A stretch of 64,000 bases of DNA from the NCBI GenBank assembly GCA_002435755.1, contig DIYH01000002.1, positions 124,001 to 188,000 of the forward strand, in the 5' to 3' direction. Origin of the DNA: Flammeovirgaceae bacterium UBA6059. GTDB lineage: Bacteria; Bacteroidota; Bacteroidia; Cytophagales; Cyclobacteriaceae. The translations under genes and the position numbers were made by a program. The notes beneath the pieces are model-generated. The model was not told the origin of the DNA, made no database searches, and saw nothing but the letters and a program-made list of their open reading frames with translations. Position 1 is the stretch's first letter. Every line of letters starts with the position of its first letter. Positions 28,352-36,664 of the stretch are shown in pieces.

Positions 28352-29684
28352 AGTCGTAGGGGATTTCGATGATAAAAGAGGTTTCTCCAGGTTGGCTCTT
28401 GACATTGATTTTGCCATCATAGCTGTTCACAAGACGCTGCACAATGGACAAGCCTAAGCCAAGGCCGAAGGACAAGCCGCCCACTTTAGTAGTAAAGCTT
28501 GGCTGAAAAATTTTCGACTTGATATGCTTAGGAATACCCGGCCCATTGTCTTGGATGGTGATTCGTATTTTCTTGGTTCTCTTTTTTGTGGTGATTGAAA
28601 GACTCGGGTCTGTGGTTCCAGCCTGCTGCATTGCTTCGCAAGCATTCTTGATGATGTTGATCCAGACCTGTACAAACTCTCCGCTATTACCATAAATGGT
28701 TGGGAGCTCTTCAAAGTCTTTTTTGACATTCACTGTACGTAAAGCAGAGGTCAGAATACTCATTGCCTCACGAATGGTTTCATTGATCTGGAGTCCGTCT
28801 TGGCGGTCCGACCGATTGGCTCCCAATTGCTTCACCGATTTTACCACATGGATAGCATGTTCGGCTGCTAACTGCATGTCCTTAAACGCCTTGCCCAGCT
28901 CCCAATATTGGGACAGATTGGCAAGTTCAGCATCATTTTCCGATAGGATGCGATCCACAGACAAGTCAGTACGGGCAAGTTTTTTTGCCAGACCTCTGTC
29001 CAGTTTCCTCTCTTTCTGAAGTTCATTCGCTTTGGTGCGTACTTCTGCCGTAGATAGAGGAGCGTCACTGTTCGCACCCGATTTATAGTAAGACTGATAT
29101 TCGGGAGCACGCTCCTTAATTAGGTCCTCTATGCGATCTGATAACCAATCCGTATTGCGCTCCAATACCATGATAGCGTTGTTAAGTTCATGGGCCAAGC
29201 CTGCTGCCATCTGGCCAAGAGTAGCCATTTTATCAGCGACAAAAAGCTTGTTCATGGTATTACGATTCTGCATTGATACCTCATGTGCAAGTCGCTGGCG
29301 AGCATTTAGCTCATACACCACAACCTCTAATGCATCCTCAAGTGCTTTCTTATACATCTCCGGGTCAGCATCAGTAAGGCCGCCAGATTCTATATAGGCA
29401 AGCTGACAGTCTGTCTCGGCTACAATTCTTGTGGCACTAATGTAAGTCCTTGAAAAAAAGCTATAAACACCTACAAACATGCCCTGAGTACTGCGGAATA
29501 GTTCATAAAAATTGCCATCACCATCTTGAACATTGCCCGTCATGTTACCTTCCCTGATCAGATATAGCCTATGGTTGGGTTCACCCTGGTCCATAAGTAC
29601 CTCCCCCTTTTTAAGGAAACGTTGCTCGGCAGAGTCGTTGAAGTACTCCTGCAAAAGTCCGCCGATCCGAGATTGCACTGACAT
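28338..29684 (-). CDS. Soluble histidine kinase with N-terminal CNB-like domain
   Basis: A 448-aa kinase with no transmembrane segment. Residues ~15-125 form a cyclic-nucleotide-binding (CRP-like) beta barrel starting with LKKGEVLMDQGEPNHRLYLI. The phosphate-binding cassette is degenerate: the usual GE and R-A/S residues are missing around MFVGVYSFF. The dimerisation region has H165 in GLAHELNNA, and about 60 extra helical residues separate the phospho-acceptor helices. The ATPase domain has the N-box IIKNACEAM, DNGPGIP and FGLGLGLSIV. It overlaps the DASS transporter stop by one base and the receiver gene by 14 bases. It probably senses a cytoplasmic ligand linked to transport. Confidence 0.9.
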   Translation of the reverse strand: MSVQSRIGGLLQEYFNDSAEQRFLKKGEVLMDQGEPNHRLYLIREGNMTGNVQDGDGNFYELFRSTQGMFVGVYSFFSRTYISATRIVAETDCQLAYIESGGLTDADPEMYKKALEDALEVVVYELNARQRLAHEVSMQNRNTMNKLFVADKMATLGQMAAGLAHELNNAIMVLERNTDWLSDRIEDLIKERAPEYQSYYKSGANSDAPLSTAEVRTKANELQKERKLDRGLAKKLARTDLSVDRILSENDAELANLSQYWELGKAFKDMQLAAEHAIHVVKSVKQLGANRSDRQDGLQINETIREAMSILTSALRTVNVKKDFEELPTIYGNSGEFVQVWINIIKNACEAMQQAGTTDPSLSITTKKRTKKIRITIQDNGPGIPKHIKSKIFQPSFTTKVGGLSFGLGLGLSIVQRLVNSYDGKINVKSQPGETSFIIEIPYDYGKD

Positions 29685-31099
29685 CAGAAGAAGTTAGTAA
29701 TTTTCAAAACAAACATCAGGACATAGATCATGATGAGCCCCACCAGGCCAATCAAAATACCAACCTTGGTCATGTCTTCTGTTTTGATCAAACCTGTGGC
29801 ATGCGCCAGCGCGTTAGGAGGGGTAGAGATAGGCAATGCCATACCAAGTGATGCCGCCATCGCCACTGACAGAATAAGCATTTTACTGCCACCAAGCCCT
29901 TCAAGCGCCGGTAATGCTGTGCCTAGCGCAGCAATGATCGGCAAGAGTAAGTTGGCCGTAGCTGTATTGGACATGAAGTTGGCCATCAAAGTAGACAGTA
30001 CCGTAGCAGCCAAAACTATGATGTAAGGTGACAGCTGATCGAAGGCGATATTGTTGATGAGGTTAGCTGCTAGCCCGGTCTTATCTAGTGCCAAACCCAA
30101 GGCTATACCTCCGGAAACGAGCCATAGTACATCCCAACTTAGTTTTTTGAGGTCTTCCTTGGTAATGATATTGGTCGCCAGAAATACCCCTACCGGAATA
30201 AGTCCTACTACATAAGCATTCATCCCATGTAAGAAGTCAAATAACCATAGCAAGATCGTAAGACCAAAAGTCACATAGACGATATACGCTTTGCTGGACT
30301 TTAGAAATTTGCCTTTAATATCAAGATTAACTTGAGCGGTACTCGCTGGATAGAATGCCATCAAAAGTACCCAGACGATAACTAACATGATGAGTACGTA
30401 AGGTAAGCCAAACACCATCCATGAGCCGAAAGTAATGGTGTCTGCACCTGTCAGATATTTCAGGGCTATGGCGTTGGGAGGTGTGCCGATAGGCGTTGCG
30501 ATACCTCCGATATTAGCAGCAAAGGGTATTGATAGGGCTAGTCCGATCTTACCAGCATCTCCTTTGTCAAATGCAGCAAGTACGGGCACCAGCAAAGAAA
30601 GCATCATTGCGGTAGTAGCGGTGTTGCTCATAAACATGGAGAAAGTTGCCGTGATGGCCATAATGCCTAGCATCAAATACTTTGGATTGGTGCCAAAAGG
30701 CTTGAGTAGCACTCTAGCCAGGTTTTGATCCAGCCTGTACTTAGTTGCCGCCATAGCTAGAAAGAAACCCCCGAGAAAAAGCATAATGATGGGGGAAGCG
30801 AATGTCGCCATGATATTCTGATAAGGAATCAGCTCACCAAAATGGGCTTGACCTGCACCGGCAACCAATGGACCGAACCCGGAACTCGATATCGTCATCA
30901 GCTCCAGTACGATAATGATTAACGAGGTAGCGTAAATGGGTATGGGTTCTAGTATCCACAACAAGGCAGCAAGAAAGAAAAGGGCGATCACCCGCTGTTG
31001 TATCACATCCAAACCCACAATCCCAAAAGACTCAACGGGTATGATGAGTATGAGTAAGGGTATGGCTATTGATAGCCAGAGTTTCCAATTCGTCTTCAT
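29684..31099 (-). CDS. DASS/SLC13-family anion transporter
   Basis: A 471-aa sodium:dicarboxylate/sulfate-type symporter with about 11-12 hydrophobic segments. The two inverted-repeat SNT motifs are clear (SNTATTAMM near residue 155 and SNTATANLL near residue 375), each followed by a TPPNA signature (IGTPPNAIA, ISTPPNALA). Substrates of the family include succinate, malate, citrate and sulfate. It is the first gene of an operon with a soluble histidine kinase and a receiver. A TAnnTTTG box at 31120-31127 is placed to drive all three. Confidence 0.94.
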   Translation of the reverse strand: MKTNWKLWLSIAIPLLILIIPVESFGIVGLDVIQQRVIALFFLAALLWILEPIPIYATSLIIIVLELMTISSSGFGPLVAGAGQAHFGELIPYQNIMATFASPIIMLFLGGFFLAMAATKYRLDQNLARVLLKPFGTNPKYLMLGIMAITATFSMFMSNTATTAMMLSLLVPVLAAFDKGDAGKIGLALSIPFAANIGGIATPIGTPPNAIALKYLTGADTITFGSWMVFGLPYVLIMLVIVWVLLMAFYPASTAQVNLDIKGKFLKSSKAYIVYVTFGLTILLWLFDFLHGMNAYVVGLIPVGVFLATNIITKEDLKKLSWDVLWLVSGGIALGLALDKTGLAANLINNIAFDQLSPYIIVLAATVLSTLMANFMSNTATANLLLPIIAALGTALPALEGLGGSKMLILSVAMAASLGMALPISTPPNALAHATGLIKTEDMTKVGILIGLVGLIMIYVLMFVLKITNFF

Positions 31100-31119
31100 A
31101 AGTTTTTCCTGCTATGCGG

Positions 31120-31127
31120 CAAATGTA
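31120..31127 (-). promoter_or_regulatory. -7 promoter box of the DASS-kinase operon
   Basis: TACATTTG on the minus strand matches the Bacteroidota -7 consensus TAnnTTTG and ends about 20 bases before the ATG at 31099. No clear -33 TTG is seen at normal spacing. Confidence 0.45.
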
Positions 31128-31220
31128 CTGCAGCGTAAGGCCTATGAAATGAACATTTGACCATCGAAAATATGACTTTCACCATGATTCCGGCGAAAAT
31201 CACTACTAAAGAATAAGCAC

Positions 31221-32555
31221 CTAAGCCGTGTACTCTAGAATACCCTCTTTGATCCTGGTAAAAGTCTCTTTCAGCATTTGCTCATCTTCCTCCAGCAGAG
31301 TCACTCTGAATCCGAGCAGGTCAGAACAAAATGACGAAATAGGAACCACACATACGTTTTTAGCTGCGAGCAGGTAGTACACAAATCGCTTATCGAGTGC
31401 TACATCGGCATCTGCGAGCCACATGTCCAGTAGCCTGGATACTTTAGTATCCTGGATCTCCATCTTCTGATCGGACTTCAATACATCGGCTTTGAAGATG
31501 ATCGTATTGTAGAATGCTCCGTTGGTCGGGTTAAACTCAATCTGTGGTAAGTCAGCGAGTATCCCGGCAATTACTTTACTTCTACGGCCAATCCGATCGT
31601 TGAGCTCACGCCTGAAACCTTCATACTTCTCATGACCAAGGAGCTTGGGGATAGCCACCTGTGGCAACTTGGTGCTACTTACTTCAATCATTTTAGCGTT
31701 ATCGAGCGTTTGACACAATCGGTCAAATTCCTGATCATGGTGTCGATTATAATATTCAGCCCATCCACAACGTGCTCCTGGCCAGGGGATCTCTTTCGAG
31801 ATGCCTTTTAGTGCTATTCCCGGTAGGTCTCCGATGATTTCAGCCAAGGGAGTGGCTTTGGCGCCATTGTAAACGATGTTTTGGTATATCTCATCACTGA
31901 TGATGAATAGATCAAACTCTCTAGCAATATTGACCATGCCATCAAGAATTTCCTGCGGATAGACCATACCGGTGGGGTTGTCGGGATTGATGATCAACAT
32001 ACCAACGATGCTTGGATTGTACTTCACCTTATTGTACAGGTCTTCGAGATCAGGATACCATGAGTTTTTTGGATCGAGTTTATAAGTGATCGGATGGTGG
32101 TTAGCATGCGCAGCTTCAGCGGAAGAATGCGTCGAATATGCAGGTGACGGTCCGATAACACGAGAAGTAGGAAGCAGGTATTGGTACATCTTCGCGATAG
32201 CATCACCAAGACCATTAAAAAAAGTGATATCCTCTGCTTTGATCTGTACACCATTTATACGGTTGGTCCGCTCCGCCAGAAATTCCCTTGTCGCCAGCAC
32301 CCCCTTGGAGTGACTGTACGAGTAAGTCTCATCTTCATTGAGTAGATCGGTCAAGATAGTCTTCATCCATTGCGGTAGCCGCTGATGCTTCTGTATCGGG
32401 TCCCCAATATTCTCCCATAGTATCTCATATCCCAGCTCTTTGAGTTGCTCGGCTTTTCGGACGATCCCTCTGATCTCGTAAGACAATTCATCTGCTCCAG
32501 CTCTTAATAACCTTTGTCGCATGCTGCTCTTAAAATATGAAGTGCTAAATTTCAT
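31221..32555 (-). CDS. Class I/II aminotransferase
   Basis: A 444-aa PLP-dependent aspartate-aminotransferase-fold enzyme. NPDNPTG (residues 190-196), SDEIYQ with D221, the PLP lysine K254 in KGISKEIPWPG, and ARCGW with the phosphate-binding Arg are all present. The C-terminus carries the expected small domain ending LGFRVTLL. The family includes alanine and other amino-acid transaminases, and the amino donor here is not resolved. It is divergent from a TetR regulator 59 bases away, which could control it. Confidence 0.93.
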   Translation of the reverse strand: MKFSTSYFKSSMRQRLLRAGADELSYEIRGIVRKAEQLKELGYEILWENIGDPIQKHQRLPQWMKTILTDLLNEDETYSYSHSKGVLATREFLAERTNRINGVQIKAEDITFFNGLGDAIAKMYQYLLPTSRVIGPSPAYSTHSSAEAAHANHHPITYKLDPKNSWYPDLEDLYNKVKYNPSIVGMLIINPDNPTGMVYPQEILDGMVNIAREFDLFIISDEIYQNIVYNGAKATPLAEIIGDLPGIALKGISKEIPWPGARCGWAEYYNRHHDQEFDRLCQTLDNAKMIEVSSTKLPQVAIPKLLGHEKYEGFRRELNDRIGRRSKVIAGILADLPQIEFNPTNGAFYNTIIFKADVLKSDQKMEIQDTKVSRLLDMWLADADVALDKRFVYYLLAAKNVCVVPISSFCSDLLGFRVTLLEEDEQMLKETFTRIKEGILEYTA

Positions 32556-32614
32556 AAAAATGCTGAAACACTAAAGGAATTGAGCCGTTTTGAAAATTGA
32601 CTAGTAGGTAAAAA

Positions 32615-33220
32615 ATGGCTGGAAGAAAAAAGATATTCAAAGAAGAAGTCGCCCTCGGGCAAGCGATGGAGGTCTTCTGGAAGTACGGCTATGAAGGCGC
32701 CTCAATGCAGAGATTACTCGCCGCAATGGGCCTCAACAAAGGCAGTCTGTATTATAGCTTCGGCAGCAAGAAAGAGCTTTTCATAAGAGTGCTTGAGCTT
32801 TACAGCCGACAGATCATGGATTATCTGAACGAAAGGCTACAGTCCATCGATGATCCGATACAAGGAATACAGAGTATTTACTTAAACCTGATTGAAATGG
32901 ATGACCCAGAAAAAATAAAAAAGGGTTGTCTGCTTGTCAACAGTGTATCCGAGCTCGCTTTCATTGACCCTTCACTGAAAGAAATGGCGGCTCATAAGCT
33001 TCGAAATATGGAAGAATTGTTTATCAAATTTCTCAACATAGCTAAGCAAAAAGGGGAAATCAGAACTACTACACCCAGCGAAGAAGTCGCACTTCACCTG
33101 GTCACGCTTTGGAGCGGTATACAGATCAACCGCAAACTATATCCTGTGCAAGATGGATTGGCTGCCATGCTTCGCACTAACTTACGCGTACTCGATAGCT
33201 ACCAAATAACATCAAAATGA
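32615..33220 (+). CDS. TetR-family transcriptional regulator
   Basis: A 201-aa TetR-type repressor. The N-terminal helix-turn-helix (about residues 26-54) reads GASMQRLLAAMGLNKGSLYYSFGSKKELF. The all-helical C-terminal domain for ligand binding resembles the AcrR/YxaF-like group. It overlaps the next gene by 4 bases (ATGA), so the two are cotranscribed and probably coupled. Its target may be its own operon or the divergent aminotransferase gene; no obvious dyad is seen in the 59-base gap. Confidence 0.93.
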   Translation: MAGRKKIFKEEVALGQAMEVFWKYGYEGASMQRLLAAMGLNKGSLYYSFGSKKELFIRVLELYSRQIMDYLNERLQSIDDPIQGIQSIYLNLIEMDDPEKIKKGCLLVNSVSELAFIDPSLKEMAAHKLRNMEELFIKFLNIAKQKGEIRTTTPSEEVALHLVTLWSGIQINRKLYPVQDGLAAMLRTNLRVLDSYQITSK

Positions 33221-33711
33221 CTCGCTCAAAAAAGGCCCTACAACTTATAGACAAACAAATTGCCAAATTGGATACCGAACCCTTTGATTTGGAAGCCTGG
33301 AAAAGTGGTGCGCAATCATTGCTGGAGTTGCTCTTTGGAGGACAGCATACAACCATAGGGCGGGTCAAGTCGCTAAAGGTGGACTATAGTAGCTGGGCCC
33401 TCCGGGACGCAACTTCAAAATACAATCCTCTGGTTACATGCAAGCAGATGGGGAAGGCGTTACTCGAAAATGCAAAGGACGAGATAGAACTACTCGGCTT
33501 GCGGTCTGACCGATCAGATAGCGCTGAAACAGACAATGTGACGGTTAAATTGACTTCCGCTGAACTCAAAAAACTATCAAAAGTCCTTGAGGCAACTCCT
33601 AAGGACAAGCATCAAGCGGAATTGGTCAAAGCAATGGGTAAGTGGAAGCCTGAGCGAATCAAAGAAATATTGGGTCAACTCATCGCTTCTAACCCCAAGC
33701 TTATCTCATAA
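33217..33711 (+). CDS. Hypothetical protein linked to TetR regulator
   Basis: A 164-aa soluble, charged protein I do not recognise. It has no signal peptide, membrane segment or cysteine-rich motif. The C-terminal half is rich in lysine and glutamate helices (LTSAELKKLSKVLEATPKDKHQ). The start codon overlaps the TetR stop codon, so it belongs to that operon. The end overlaps the converging Hsp20-like gene by 11 bases. Confidence 0.75.
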   Translation: MTRSKKALQLIDKQIAKLDTEPFDLEAWKSGAQSLLELLFGGQHTTIGRVKSLKVDYSSWALRDATSKYNPLVTCKQMGKALLENAKDEIELLGLRSDRSDSAETDNVTVKLTSAELKKLSKVLEATPKDKHQAELVKAMGKWKPERIKEILGQLIASNPKLIS

Positions 33712-34069
33712 TCTCGATTTCCTTACGGTAACCATCGGCCAACTCGTTGAACGGCATTACGACGTTGAGGGTGGACTGCTCGAAGTAGGCGCTGATATTA
33801 TGAAAGTCAACTTCCGTAGGAATAGGTAACATCTCTACTGGAAACTTCATATTGTCAGTTGCTTGTAACCCATGACGTATGGTAAGAAAAATATACAGCG
33901 ATTGATCGATGATCTTAACTTCAAATGAACCTTCTCCCGCACCGGCTACACGCAATGTAACGTGGTAGTGATCCTCCTCTTTAGAAAATGTCACCTTAGG
34001 CTTGGCCATTCCACCATTTAGCGTATTCGCTATGTTGGCGGCTGTTGCAAATCTTTTTAGGTTTTTCAT
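33701..34069 (-). CDS. Hsp20/alpha-crystallin-like protein
   Basis: A 122-aa protein starting at ATG 34069 (MKNLKRFATAANIANTLNGG). The region from about residue 22 to the end shows the alternating strands of an alpha-crystallin/CS-like fold (KVTFSKEEDHYHVTLRVAGAGEG, FPVEMLPIPTEVDFHNISAYFEQSTLNVVMP). This resembles small heat-shock proteins, but the usual A-x-x-x-N-G-V-L motif is replaced by YFEQSTLNVVMP. It may be a divergent holdase. An upstream in-frame start at 34102 is possible but less likely. Confidence 0.65.
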   Translation of the reverse strand: MKNLKRFATAANIANTLNGGMAKPKVTFSKEEDHYHVTLRVAGAGEGSFEVKIIDQSLYIFLTIRHGLQATDNMKFPVEMLPIPTEVDFHNISAYFEQSTLNVVMPFNELADGYRKEIEIMR

Positions 34070-34404
34070 TTTTACCCTTTCTAATCGATTTCCAGTAGTC
34101 AATTTTCAGGCCACTATGATTTTAGAAATTTTTCAAGCCATAATGGCAACCTTCAACTTGGCCGGTTGTCATTTTGACACTGAATGGTCAAATAGTTAGT
34201 TATAAATACAACCAGATGCTATATGATCCCCTGGTAGATCCAGGTATTCTGGTCTGCTTTAGCTTTTGCATCATCAGGTTAAATCAATTCATCATGGTAA
34301 TGAAAGCATTGATCTATGTTCCATAACACTTCGTCTCCATCAGTTGTGGTCAGTAAGTCTGATGCCTAAATTGCCGTAGGTTCAAAACTCAAATATCTTT
34401 CATC
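34070..34404. other. Intergenic region with small dyads
   Basis: A non-coding stretch of 335 bases between divergent genes. It holds an inverted repeat TTTGAC (34173-34178) / GTCAAA (34187-34192) with an 8-base spacer and a shorter dyad CCTGG-TAGAT-CCAGG near 34230. I see no open frame with coding character, no tRNA and no convincing terminator. A TTG at 34371 with TATCTTTC at 34394 is a weak promoter-like match just upstream of the next start. Confidence 0.4.
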
Positions 34405-35004
34405 ATGAAACACATCTCAGTTACACTACTTATTATCACGATCTGCGGGTCTACTCTTTATGCGCAAGGTGATGAACCTCCACAAACATTAGTTGGCAAT
34501 GGAGTAGAATCCGTATCAGGATTTGGAGGTATGATGCTACAGTTTTCATCGATAGATGATGATGCGGCCGTATTCACTGGTGGCGGAGGTGCTGTGTTGT
34601 TCAACAGACAGTTTTTCTTTGGCGGGTACGGGCTTGGACTTTCAAGTGATATCAGCATCGATGTAGATGGCGCAGACTATGATCTCGATTATGGCCATGG
34701 AGGCTTTTACCTAGGCTATATCTTTGCTCCTGAGAAATTGGCCCATATGGCCTTTTCTACAAAGCTGGGCTGGGGTCAGGCCAACCTGAATAATCGGTCA
34801 GTGTTCGTCGGACCTAACTATACAGACAACACTTTTTCCATCACGCCGATGCTAGAAGGTGAGCTCAATGTCACTAATTGGTTTAAGATCAATGCTGGTG
34901 TGGGTTATCAATACACCGTAGGTGTTGATGATGATCTGTTCGATAGCAATGCATTCAACAGTCCAGCAGTAGGATTGTCATTTTTGTTCGGTTGGTTCAA
35001 TTAA
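34405..35004 (+). CDS. Outer-membrane beta-barrel protein
   Basis: A 199-aa exported protein. The signal peptide ends near STLYAQ. The mature part is glycine- and aromatic-rich with alternating strands (FGGYGLGLSSDISI, GGFYLGYIF, MAFSTKLGWGQANL) and ends with SFLFGWFN, a barrel-type C-terminus. It looks like a small 8-strand porin-like or OmpA-like barrel without a peptidoglycan-binding domain. It is followed by the LiaF-like gene on the same strand, with a dyad between them at 35028-35043. Confidence 0.82.
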   Translation: MKHISVTLLIITICGSTLYAQGDEPPQTLVGNGVESVSGFGGMMLQFSSIDDDAAVFTGGGGAVLFNRQFFFGGYGLGLSSDISIDVDGADYDLDYGHGGFYLGYIFAPEKLAHMAFSTKLGWGQANLNNRSVFVGPNYTDNTFSITPMLEGELNVTNWFKINAGVGYQYTVGVDDDLFDSNAFNSPAVGLSFLFGWFN

Positions 35005-35027
35005 TCGGTACTAATATCAGATAATTA

Positions 35028-35043
35028 CGGATATTGATATCCG
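35028..35043. promoter_or_regulatory. 16-bp dyad operator before the LiaF-like gene
   Basis: CGGATAT-TG-ATATCCG, a perfect 7-bp inverted repeat with a 2-base spacer, ends 13 bases before the ATG at 35057. The tiny loop and the lack of a following T-run argue against a terminator. It is more like a transcription-factor site. Confidence 0.45.
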
Positions 35044-35056
35044 AAAAAACAATACA

Positions 35057-35719
35057 ATGGAGACGAATAGAAAATCAATCTTAGGCATCATTCTGATCAT
35101 ACTTGGTGCCTATTTCTTATTAGACAACCTGGATGTCATAGACATTTATATACCATGGTACTTTTTTACATGGCAGATGATCCTGATTGCGATAGGGTTG
35201 TTCAACCTACTTACTGGTAATCGCAAAGCAGCATTTGTATTGATCGGGATCGGGGTGTTTTTCTTCTTACCAGAATTCTTTCCCTTTGACGTGTATGACT
35301 TTTGGCCCGTTATTTTGATTTTCATTGGGGTATCTTTTTTTCTTAGAAATCGCAATACATCAGCATCGAGTTCCTCAAACGATAATTCCTTTGACGACCT
35401 TACTGTGCTTGGGTCAAACGAAAAACATATTACCAGCCAGGAGTTTCAAGGAGGCAAAGCCAGCACGCTTTTGGGGTCTACAAAAATTGACTTGAGAGAA
35501 ACACAGTTCAGTGGTAATGAGGCAGTTATTGATTCATTCACCATGTTTGGTAGTACAGAGGTTGTGGTGCCCGTTGAGTGGGAAATAGAATCGGAAGTCA
35601 CGCCCATACTTGGTTCTTTTGAAGATAAGCGGGTTGCTGGAAGAACAGCATCTCCTGGAGCCAAAAAACTATACTTCAAAGGGTCTGTGATTTTTGGGAG
35701 TGTTGAGGTCGTTAATTGA
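35057..35719 (+). CDS. LiaF-like/DUF5668 membrane protein
   Basis: A 220-aa protein with four closely spaced hydrophobic helices in residues ~7-95 (repeating phenylalanine-rich pattern, ILGAYFLLDNLD, FFFLPEFFPFD). A C-terminal beta-rich domain then shows short repeats ending in LGST or FGST (TLLGSTKIDL, TMFGSTEVVV, PILGSFED, VIFGSVEV). This is the LiaF/YvqF cell-envelope stress sensor architecture. In Firmicutes LiaF restrains a LytS-like kinase; here no kinase is adjacent, so its role is an inference. The dyad upstream may regulate it. Confidence 0.87.
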   Translation: METNRKSILGIILIILGAYFLLDNLDVIDIYIPWYFFTWQMILIAIGLFNLLTGNRKAAFVLIGIGVFFFLPEFFPFDVYDFWPVILIFIGVSFFLRNRNTSASSSSNDNSFDDLTVLGSNEKHITSQEFQGGKASTLLGSTKIDLRETQFSGNEAVIDSFTMFGSTEVVVPVEWEIESEVTPILGSFEDKRVAGRTASPGAKKLYFKGSVIFGSVEVVN

Positions 35720-35794
35720 ACCAATTGTCAAACTTCTGTGGATATCAGCCGGCGAATTGCACTATATTCGCAATAGAAATTAAATGACAGCAGC

Positions 35795-35920
35795 ATGTTC
35801 AATCCTGCAATGACCGACGGTGTTTCTTTATTTGTGTGGATCGTAGTGATTCTCATCAGCTTTGTAGGAGCACTAAGCTTTGTTGATTTTCGCAAGTCCA
35901 ATACAGATAGCAACGAATAG
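35795..35920 (+). CDS. Small single-helix membrane protein (41 aa)
   Basis: A short frame starting MFNPAMTDGVSLFVW. A hydrophobic helix of about 18 residues (LFVWIVVILISFVGAL) is followed by a short polar, charged tail (DFRKSNTDSNE). The topology is typical of small membrane regulators or subunits of respiratory or transport complexes. It lies between the LiaF-like gene and the metallophosphatase gene with room for its own promoter (TATATTCG at 35763-35770, one base off the -7 consensus). A 6-bp inverted repeat GCGAAT/ATTCGC (35752-35771) overlaps that box. No homologue is recognised. Confidence 0.5.
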   Translation: MFNPAMTDGVSLFVWIVVILISFVGALSFVDFRKSNTDSNE

Positions 35921-35962
35921 TCCATCAACCCAGATGGTCCTGCGAGAGCTGTTCGGTAAAGT

Positions 35963-36664
35963 ATGTCTTCCGGGCTAGGACATTGGGTACCTCCTCCTAC
36001 CGGAAGGAGATTAGTTATTCCTGATCTACACGGTTGTCCTCTATCCTTACGTGCCTTACTTGATCAAATAGAGCCTTCAAAAGACGACCAGATCTTCTTT
36101 CTTGGTGATTACATTAACAAAGGTCCTGATAACTTAGGGGTGCTGGCCTGCATAAGCGAACTCATCAACAACGGCTATCATATATATCCACTACTCGGCA
36201 ATCACGATCAATTACTTATTGACTATTTGGATACAGGATCGAAAATCCTTGAAACCAAACTCATAGAACTAAACGGTAGTGGTTTCCTAAGTCAGCAACT
36301 CAACAGTCTTAGAGACTACAGACCATTGTTTAAACGGCTCGTGCCTTTTTTTGAAAGCGACGACTTTTTTCTTGTACACGCTGGCTTTGATTTCCAGCGG
36401 TCCGATCCATTCAGCGACCTGAGTTCTATGCTGACGATCCGAAATTTTAGTTATAATCCGTCTTTGGCCAAAGGAAAAACTATCGTACATGGGCACTATC
36501 CACAGCCTTTGAAAATAATCAAAGAGGCCATAGCTCATAACTCTAAGATCATTCCGCTAGACAATGGATGTGTATATCAAAATCGACCTGATCAAGGTCA
36601 CCTTCTATGCCTCAACCTTGATACCTTTAAACTATGGCTGCAGCCAAACATCGACCTTCAATAA
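35963..36664 (+). CDS. Calcineurin-like metallophosphatase (PPP-type)
   Basis: A 233-aa phosphatase of the PPP/ApaH-like superfamily. The metal-site motifs are D21-x-H23-G in PDLHGC, G48-D49 in FLGDY, GNHD (79-82), and the downstream histidines in VHAGFD and VHGHYPQ. The usual VDRG of PP1-type enzymes is INKG here, a conservative variant. It could dephosphorylate proteins or hydrolyse diadenosine polyphosphates. Its 3' end overlaps the pyruvate-kinase-like gene by 31 bases, so the two proteins are made from one transcript. Confidence 0.9.
   Translation: MSSGLGHWVPPPTGRRLVIPDLHGCPLSLRALLDQIEPSKDDQIFFLGDYINKGPDNLGVLACISELINNGYHIYPLLGNHDQLLIDYLDTGSKILETKLIELNGSGFLSQQLNSLRDYRPLFKRLVPFFESDDFFLVHAGFDFQRSDPFSDLSSMLTIRNFSYNPSLAKGKTIVHGHYPQPLKIIKEAIAHNSKIIPLDNGCVYQNRPDQGHLLCLNLDTFKLWLQPNIDLQ

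Noticed and set aside
35728..35928. Minus-strand frame of 66 codons
   Set aside because: It lies opposite the better-supported 41-aa frame and has no signal peptide, domain or promoter.
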